In this document: positions 1 through 5,201 of the stretch, in pieces
How the letters are laid out: every line of letters starts with the position of its first letter
Numbering within the stretch: position 1 is the stretch's first letter
Source: Planctomycetaceae bacterium
Lineage (GTDB): Bacteria; Planctomycetota; Planctomycetia; Pirellulales; Pirellulaceae
NCBI GenBank assembly: GCA_007695205.1
Contig: REEF01000933.1
Location: forward strand, 1-5,201
Direction: 5' to 3'
Length of the DNA: 5,201 nucleotides
Notes under the pieces: model-generated
Databases searched by the model: none
The model's input: only the letters and a program-made list of their open reading frames with translations
What the model was told of the DNA's origin: nothing
Made by a program: the position numbers and the translations under genes

Positions 1-238
1 TGTCGTGGTCTCTGTTGACCGTGTGGCCGTGCCGCGAGATCTTGAGGAACCGTACCGTCCTGCCCTTGGGGACATCGTTCCCATTCGGAAGGGGCCGTCG
101 ATAATCCAGATCCCTGGCCACGCTCAACACCCGCTCTCGGGTTTCCCTTCCCACGCCAGGCTTGCGGTTGAACACCAGCGAAACCGTCGCGATAGATACC
201 CCTGCTTCACGAGCGACATCTTTCATGTTTGTTGCCAT
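1..238 (-). CDS. LacI-family transcriptional regulator, N-terminal part (cut by window edge)
   Basis: The reverse strand encodes 79 residues from an ATG at 238-236, running off the left edge without a stop. The N-terminus is a typical LacI helix-turn-helix: MKDVAREAGVSIATVSLVFN (residues 5-24), followed by RKPGVGRETRERVL and a DLDY segment that closes the headpiece. The strand that begins the sugar-binding domain follows (GRTVRFLKIS, near residues 60-69). The family consists of dimeric repressors or activators that bind operators and release them, or tighten, on sugar binding. The ATG at 238 is preferred over the ATG at 226 because GGAGG lies 4 nt before it. Recognition-helix positions equivalent to LacI Tyr17/Gln18/Arg22 read Ile/Ala/Leu. 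The segment where the hinge helix should be (LPNGNDVPKG) lacks the usual A..L pattern. It is divergent from the transporter operon and very likely controls it. Family assignment is firm; the ligand is unknown. Confidence 0.93.
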   Translation of the reverse strand, partial: MATNMKDVAREAGVSIATVSLVFNRKPGVGRETRERVLSVARDLDYRRPLPNGNDVPKGRTVRFLKISRHGHTVNRDHD

Positions 239-242
239 TTCG

Positions 243-247
243 CCTCC
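243..247 (-). promoter_or_regulatory. Shine-Dalgarno of the LacI-type regulator gene
   Basis: On the reverse strand GGAGG is followed by CGAA and then ATG, a spacing of 4 nt. The alternative ATG four codons later would be 16 nt away, so this site selects the start at 238. Confidence 0.7.
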
Positions 248-256
248 ACACACGTT

Positions 257-291
257 TGCTTTACTGAAAAATAGCGTGTTTTAGTGAAGCA
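257..291. promoter_or_regulatory. Probable operator: 35-bp imperfect palindrome
   Basis: TGCTTTACT (257-265) faces AGTGAAGCA (283-291). Around the centre at 274, 12 of 17 base pairs are complementary, including outer 5-bp and inner ACT/AGT and AAA/TTT blocks. The arms also carry a direct-repeat word, TTTACTGAA (260-268) and TTTAGTGAA (280-288), spaced 20 bp or about two helical turns. The palindrome covers the predicted regulator promoter from -35 to +1, so a bound repressor would block that promoter. Binding by the adjacent LacI protein is inferred from position and symmetry. Confidence 0.5.
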
Positions 292-296
292 TTCAA
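268..296 (-). promoter_or_regulatory. Predicted sigma-70-type promoter of the regulator gene
   Basis: On the reverse strand, TTGAAT (complement of 291-296) and TATTTT (complement of 268-273) are separated by exactly 17 nt. Each hexamer matches the bacterial consensus at 4 of 6 positions. Transcription would start near 261, giving a leader of about 22 nt that contains the GGAGG site. The whole promoter lies within a 35-bp palindrome, which suggests autorepression. The call rests on sequence only; no start site has been mapped. Confidence 0.5.
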
Positions 297-314
297 CCGC
301 CTTCGGTTGATTTT
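293..314 (+). repeat. Small hairpin TCAACCG-CCTT-CGGTTGA followed by TTTT
   Basis: A perfect 7-bp stem (293-299 with 304-310) closes a CCTT loop and is followed by four T on the + strand. It has the form of a short intrinsic terminator, but no + strand gene precedes it. It lies between the two divergent promoters and overlaps the regulator -35 hexamer. It may be a regulator contact site, an attenuator of antisense transcription, or chance. Confidence 0.35.
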
Positions 315-349
315 AGACCAAACGCATCTCAGTGATCGTGAGAACGCCT

Positions 350-376
350 TTGAAAACGAACCGCTGATGCTATAAT
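350..376 (+). promoter_or_regulatory. Predicted extended -10 promoter of the transporter operon
   Basis: TGCTATAAT (368-376) is a perfect extended -10 element (TGn before TATAAT). A -35-like TTGAAA at 350-355 lies 15 nt upstream, which is shorter than ideal, but extended -10 promoters depend less on the -35. Transcription would begin near 383, leaving about 105 nt of leader before the chosen start of the binding-protein gene. This is the strongest promoter-like sequence in the window and it points into the operon. Confidence 0.65.
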
Positions 377-409
377 GATGGCCGTGAAGTTGGCCAGTAA
401 CTGAAATAG

Positions 410-418
410 TTTAGTAAA
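410..418. promoter_or_regulatory. Candidate downstream operator half, TTTAGTAAA
   Basis: This is a third copy of the near-palindromic 9-bp word TTTASTRAA, also seen at 260-268 and 280-288. CTGAAATAG directly precedes it, echoing CTGAAAAATAG at 264-274. It lies about 30 bp downstream of the predicted operon start, where a bound repressor could block polymerase or form a loop with the upstream sites. AT-rich words recur by chance, so this is only suggestive. Confidence 0.35.
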
Positions 419-487
419 TTTTCCTTCAGAAGGCCTCGGAAAGTTCGGATGCTGAACCGTTCACGTTTTACGATGAAAGAGAGTGCC

Positions 488-1497
488 ATGAGCGTTATTC
501 GATGGTTGGGGCTTGCCGGCTTGATGTGTCTGACTCTTGTGCCGCTGGGTTGCTCCCCCGACAGGGCCGCGGACGGCAACAATAGGTATGTGATCGCGAC
601 GGTCGTCAAGGTGGACGGCATCGCCTGGTTCGAAACGATGCGCGAGGGGGTCGAAGCGTTCGGCAAGGATACGGGGCATCGGGTCTTCGTGTTGGGCCCG
701 GCCAAGGCGGACGCGGCCGAGCAAGTGCAGATCATCGAAGGACTCATTGCGCAGCAAGTCGATGCGATCTGTGTGGTGCCGTTTTCCGTCGAGGCCGTCG
801 AGCCGGTCTTGAGGAGGGCGCGGGAGCGGGGCATCGTGGTGATCTCGCATGAGGCGTCGTCCCAACAGAACGCGGATCTGATTATCGAGCCGTTTGAGAA
901 TGCGGAGTATGGCCGCCATCTGATGGACGAACTGGCCCGCTACATGGGCGAGAAAGGTGAATACGCCACCTTTGTCGGCAGCCTCACGTCGAAATCTCAC
1001 AACGAATGGGTGGACGCCGCGGTCGCTCATCAAAAAGAAGCGTATCCCGGCATGGTCAATGTCGCGGCCAAGATCGAGGACTACGATGACCAGAACCTGG
1101 CATACGAGAAGACGAGGGAGTTGATCACGACCTATCCGAACCTGACGGGGATTCTGGGCAGCGCGATGTCAACCGTCCCGGGTGCGGCGCTCGCGGTCGA
1201 GGAGCGGGGGCTGCAGGACAGGATTCAGGTCGTGGGCACCAGCCTCGTTTCGGTTTCAGGACCGTATCTGAAGAGCGGTGCGGCCAAGCTGATCTCGTTC
1301 TGGGACCCGGCCGATGCCGGTTACGCGATGAACAAGCTGGCCGTGATGCAGTTGGAGGGCAAGACGGTGCAGGAGGGTGCCGATCTGGGCATTGACGGCT
1401 ATCGTGAACTAGCCGGCTCGCCCGACAGACCGAATCTATTCTACGGTTCCGCGTGGATGGATGTCACCAAGGACAACCTCGCCCAATTCGAGACGAA

Positions 1498-1501
<4 letters not shown>
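488..1501 (+). CDS. Sugar ABC transporter substrate-binding lipoprotein (LsrB/RhaS-like)
   Basis: This 337-residue protein is the extracytoplasmic receptor that delivers a small solute to the permease pair. Residues 1-22 form a lipoprotein signal: Arg5, a hydrophobic core, then VPLGC with Cys22 as the likely lipidated residue. The -3 position is Pro, which departs from the usual lipobox. From about residue 33 it follows the two-lobe periplasmic-binding-protein type 1 pattern: VIATVVKVDGIAWF (35-48), EQVQIIEGLIAQQVDAI (78-94), RGIVVISHEAS (114-124), HNEWVDAA (171-178), GILGSAMSTVPGAALA (221-236) and VVGTSLVS...ISFWDPADAGYA (248-280). By memory it aligns end to end with LsrB (AI-2) and RhaS (rhamnose) receptors, but most AI-2-contact positions differ. 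ATG488 is chosen because it gives a compact signal peptide; in-frame ATGs at 449 and 473 would add 13 or 5 residues, and 449 has a weak GGAAAG ahead of it. Its stop overlaps the ATPase start. Confidence 0.9.
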
Positions 1502-2997
<1,496 letters not shown>

Positions 2998-3011
2998 TCG
3001 CGATAGAAGAT

Positions 3012-4004
3012 ATGAGAAAACTGATCCTAACGCACGAATTCGTTCTGTTCGTTCTGGTCGTGCTGCTGTGTGTCGCGATCGGGATCAAGAACCCGGCGTT
3101 TTGGTCCCTGGGCAATGTCTTCGACCTGCTCAAGAGCAGTGTCACGCTGGGTCTGCTGGCCCTGGGTGTGCTGGTCATCCTGATCTCGGGCGACATCGAT
3201 ATTTCGTTCCCGGCCATCGCGGCCTTCAGTATGTATGTGACTTGTCTGATCGCACAGGCGACCGGCCTGGGGGACCACATCGCGATCCTCTTTGGCATGG
3301 CCGCCGCCACGGGCGGGCTGCTGGGAGCGTTCAACGCGGTCTTCATTCACTTCTTCCGGCTACCCGCGTTGATTGTGACGCTGGGCACCGCCAGCTTGAT
3401 TCGCGGTGGACTGCTGGCATTTGTCGGCACGAGGATCATTACGGATCTGCCGGAGTCGATGGTCGCGTTCTCCAGGGCCCAACTCTTTCGCCAGCAGCTT
3501 CCCGGAGGCGAAACGATCGGGCTGGCCGTTTCCATCTTCATTCTTGTCGGCGTCGCGCTGCTCGTGCAGTTTCTGCTCAATCACACGCTGCTGGGACGGG
3601 GTATCTACGCCCTGGGCGGGGCGCCGGAGGCGGCGCGCCGCGTGGGGTTCAATATCCGGCGGATCCGGTTCTTTATCTTCGCCTTGGTCGGATGCCTGGC
3701 CGGCGTGGTGGGGATCATCCATGCGTCCAACATGCGGAACGCGAATCCCTTCGATCTGTCCGGACTGGAACTGACCGTCATTGCCGCGGTGGTTGTCGGT
3801 GGGGCGGACATTACCGGCGGCAAGGGAACGGTCATCGGCACGATCCTGGGAACGCTGCTCCTGGTGATCATCGGCAACAGCCTGATCCTGATGGGATTGC
3901 CCACCGAGTGGCACAAGGTCGCTGTTGGGGCCATCATCATTGTCAGCGCGGGCATGGCGGCATGGCGTAGACGCATGGGTCGAAACTCGGGGAGACGCAA
4001 ATGA
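3012..4004 (+). CDS. Sugar ABC transporter permease 1 (RbsC/LsrC-type)
   Basis: A 330-residue integral membrane protein forming one half of the channel. Hydrophobic segments are visible near residues 9-25, 44-59, 62-82, 89-112, 117-138, 168-188, 218-236, 253-268, 272-290 and 302-317, consistent with about ten helices. Family motifs are ISGDIDISFPAIAAF (58-72; most relatives have SGGIDLS), RLPALIVTLGTASLIRG (116-132), a cytoplasmic coupling stretch around GAPEAARRVGFN (203-214), and IAAVVVGGADITGGKG (257-272). The tail is rich in Arg/Lys (319-330), fitting a cytoplasmic C-terminus. ATG3012 follows the ATPase stop by 14 bp with only a weak GAAGA ahead. An in-frame ATG at 2955 would overlap the ATPase gene and add a charged, non-family N-terminus, so it was not chosen. 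Its stop overlaps permease 2. Substrate cannot be read from the sequence. Confidence 0.95.
   Translation: MRKLILTHEFVLFVLVVLLCVAIGIKNPAFWSLGNVFDLLKSSVTLGLLALGVLVILISGDIDISFPAIAAFSMYVTCLIAQATGLGDHIAILFGMAAATGGLLGAFNAVFIHFFRLPALIVTLGTASLIRGGLLAFVGTRIITDLPESMVAFSRAQLFRQQLPGGETIGLAVSIFILVGVALLVQFLLNHTLLGRGIYALGGAPEAARRVGFNIRRIRFFIFALVGCLAGVVGIIHASNMRNANPFDLSGLELTVIAAVVVGGADITGGKGTVIGTILGTLLLVIIGNSLILMGLPTEWHKVAVGAIIIVSAGMAAWRRRMGRNSGRRK
3989..3994 (+). promoter_or_regulatory. Shine-Dalgarno of permease 2
   Basis: GGGGAG lies 6 nt before ATG4001 and is the clearest ribosome-binding site in the operon. Together with the ATGA overlap it fixes the start at 4001. The polar stretch after it, encoded by the inserted palindrome, is therefore most likely translated. 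Confidence 0.7.
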
Positions 4005-5110
4005 ACGAATCCGAAAAGGGGTCTGACCCTCTCCGGCGAGGCCAAAAAACCAATGAAAACGACTCGCCTCCAAAGGGTCAGACCCCTTTTCGGATAGGCT
4101 CTATCAGCCCGATCGAATCCCGTGACGGGTTGCTGTCGATCCTGCGACCACACGGCAGCGACCTGACGCTGGTGGCCCTGACGGTCGCCGTGTTCGTCAC
4201 GATGAGTGTGTTGAATCCGGGCAGGTTCCTAAGCGCGGTGAATTTCCAGTCGATGGCGTTTCAGTTCCCGGAACTGGCGCTGTTGTCGTTCGCCATGCTG
4301 CTTGCCATGCTCTCCGGTGGCATCGATCTTTCCGTGGTGGCCATCGCAAATCTCTGCGGCATCCTCGCAGCGATGATCCTGACCGGAGAGCTTTCGGGCG
4401 GTGAGCCGCTGGGCGGGACGGCGACGTCGATGGTGCTGGCCGTCGTCGTCGCCGTCGTGTGCGGAGCTTTTTGCGGCAGCCTGAACGGGCTGTTGATCTC
4501 ACGCCTGGAGGTTTCGCCGATCCTGGCGACCCTGGGCACGATGCAGCTCTTCGCGGGAGCCGGATTGGTGCTCACCCGTGGACGGGCTGTCCACGGGTTT
4601 CCGGAATCGTTTCTCGCCCTGGGCAACGGCAGTCTGTGGGGAGTGCCGGTACCGTTCCTGTTCTTCGCCGTCGCCGCCGTGTTGGTGTGGCTGCTGTCGA
4701 GTCGGACAACGCTGGGGATCCAAATGCGTCTGTTGGGAACGAATCCCACGGCCGCGCTGTTTTCCGGAATCCGGGTGAACCGGGTGCTGTTCCGCACCTA
4801 CGTGATAACGGGTGTCCTTGCGGCGGTGACCGGTCTGTTGATGATCGCTCGGACGAACTCAGCCAAAGCCGATTACGGTTCTTCCTACCTGCTGCAGTCG
4901 ATCTTGGTGGTCGTACTGGGCGGAGTCAATCCCGCCGGCGGATTCGGCCATGTGCGCGGTGTGTGTGTCGCCGTGCTGGCCTTGCAATTCTTGGCCAGTG
5001 GTTTCAGCATGCTTCATTTCAGTAACTTCGCCAAGGAATTCATCTGGGGCGTCTTCCTGCTGCTCTTTATGATGATGAACCAGATCAGTAACCGTCGTTT
5101 GAATCAGTAG
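4001..5110 (+). CDS. Sugar ABC transporter permease 2 (RbsC/LsrD-type) with repeat-encoded N-terminal extension
   Basis: A 369-residue membrane protein, the second channel subunit. The first 50 or so residues are polar and unlike the family: residues 3-32 are encoded by an 87-bp inverted-repeat element and read KGSDP...KGQTPF. The recognisable permease starts near residue 53 (SDLTLVALTVAVFV). It carries LAMLSGGIDLSVVAIANL (101-118), VSPILATLGTMQLFAGAG (171-188), a coupling region around GTNPTAALFSGI (246-257), and ILVVVLGGVNPAGGFG (301-316). Roughly ten hydrophobic segments are seen, and without the element the length would be 340, close to its partner. By memory it resembles LsrD around the NSAKADYGSSYLL segment (286-298). 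ATG4001 is supported by GGGGAG and the 4-bp overlap; a TTG at 4130 could start after the element but has no convincing ribosome-binding site. The final Gln codon and TAG stop lie in a 7-bp tandem repeat. Confidence 0.94.
   Translation: MNESEKGSDPLRRGQKTNENDSPPKGQTPFRIGSISPIESRDGLLSILRPHGSDLTLVALTVAVFVTMSVLNPGRFLSAVNFQSMAFQFPELALLSFAMLLAMLSGGIDLSVVAIANLCGILAAMILTGELSGGEPLGGTATSMVLAVVVAVVCGAFCGSLNGLLISRLEVSPILATLGTMQLFAGAGLVLTRGRAVHGFPESFLALGNGSLWGVPVPFLFFAVAAVLVWLLSSRTTLGIQMRLLGTNPTAALFSGIRVNRVLFRTYVITGVLAAVTGLLMIARTNSAKADYGSSYLLQSILVVVLGGVNPAGGFGHVRGVCVAVLALQFLASGFSMLHFSNFAKEFIWGVFLLLFMMMNQISNRRLNQ
4009..4095. repeat. REPIN-like inverted-repeat element inside permease 2
   Basis: Arms at 4009-4030 and 4074-4095 are perfect 22-bp inverse complements, beginning ATCCGAAAAGGGG and ending CCCCTTTTCGGAT. 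Each arm also holds its own mini-palindrome (GGGT-CTG-ACCC at 4019-4029; GGGT-CAG-ACCC at 4075-4085). Inside, GGCGAG (4035-4040) pairs with CTCGCC (4063-4068), leaving an A-rich 22-nt loop. The unit is 87 bp, exactly 29 codons, and stays in frame. Two inverted REP-type palindromes around a short spacer are the architecture of REPINs, which are moved by RAYT (IS200-like tyrosine) transposases. No transposase or target-site duplication is visible here, so mobility is inferred. Confidence 0.85.
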
Positions 5111-5165
5111 TCAGTGGTCAGTGGTCAGTGGTCAGTGGTCAGTAGGCAGTAGGCAGTAGGCAGTA
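5105..5165. repeat. Heptanucleotide tandem repeat overlapping the permease 2 stop
   Basis: Eight complete 7-bp units run without a gap: one CAGTAGT, four CAGTGGT and three CAGTAGG, followed by a partial CAGTA. Variants differ only at positions 5 and 7 and are grouped in blocks, as expected from slippage expansion. The first unit provides the last sense codon (CAG) and the TAG stop of permease 2. The remaining 36 bases to the window end (5166-5201) show no gene and no convincing terminator hairpin. Confidence 0.92.
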
Positions 5166-5201
5166 AACCTTTAGTCTTAACCCGCGCAGCGCTCGGTGCG
5201 T

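Noticed and set aside
5..274. Open frame on the + strand across the left edge
   Set aside because: It is antisense to the clear LacI helix-turn-helix coding sequence and has no recognisable protein pattern or good ribosome-binding site.
293..314. Intrinsic terminator between the divergent genes
   Set aside because: The 7-bp stem plus TTTT has the right form, but no + strand gene ends before it, so it is listed only as a hairpin.
423..433. Perfect small palindrome CCTTCAGAAGG in the operon leader
   Set aside because: The 5-bp arms are too short to separate from chance, and no second copy was seen.
449..487. Earlier starts for the binding protein (ATG449, ATG473)
   Set aside because: ATG449 has only a weak GGAAAG ahead and gives an overlong signal peptide n-region. 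ATG473 has no ribosome-binding site. They remain possible but less likely than ATG488.
1453..1497. Upstream start for the ATPase
   Set aside because: It would overlap the receptor gene by 49 bp and add residues read from the conserved receptor C-terminus; ATPases of this family start near the ITLEGIDKRFGG motif.
3360..4153. Reverse-strand frames opposite the permeases
   Set aside because: They are complementary to well-conserved permease sequence and have low-complexity translations, so they are shadows.
5105..5165. CRISPR array
   Set aside because: Units are 7 bp and directly adjacent with no spacers; this is a simple tandem repeat.

Overview
The window holds one complete four-gene ABC import operon of the simple-sugar (RbsABC / Lsr / Rha-like) type on the + strand: substrate-binding lipoprotein (488-1501), tandem-domain ATPase (1498-2997), permease 1 (3012-4004) and permease 2 (4001-5110). 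A divergently transcribed LacI-family regulator, cut by the left edge, precedes it (1-238, - strand). Genes are packed with 4-bp ATGA overlaps or a 14-bp gap, so they are almost certainly one transcript. Two different permeases imply a heterodimeric membrane channel, one ATPase polypeptide carrying both nucleotide-binding domains, and one lipid-anchored receptor. The substrate is probably a monosaccharide or similar small polyol-like compound, but no catabolic gene lies in the window and it cannot be named.

The 249-bp divergent intergenic region (239-487) reads as a control region. It has a near-ideal extended -10 promoter for the operon (TGCTATAAT at 368-376) and a convincing promoter for the regulator on the other strand (TTGAAT, 17 nt, TATTTT). 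A 35-bp imperfect palindrome sits exactly over the regulator promoter. Three copies of a TTTASTRAA word are present (two inside the palindrome, one just downstream of the presumed operon start). The likely logic is autorepression plus repression of the operon, relieved by the transported sugar or a derivative.

Two repeats break up the otherwise ordinary operon. At 4009-4095 an 87-bp (29-codon) inverted-repeat element, with perfect 22-bp arms that each contain a GGGTCTGACCC-type mini-palindrome, sits in frame just after the start codon of permease 2. It resembles a REPIN (paired REP palindromes) and would add a polar 29-residue tail to a membrane protein. At 5105-5165 an array of eight 7-bp units plus a partial one begins inside the last codon of permease 2 and supplies its stop codon. 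The last 36 bases (5166-5201) show no gene or clear terminator.

The organism is a GC-rich bacterium. Lipoprotein export, a LacI regulator paired with an Lsr/Rha-type importer, and abundant short intergenic repeats would fit a planctomycete or other PVC-group heterotroph, but this is a guess from style and not proven by the sequence.
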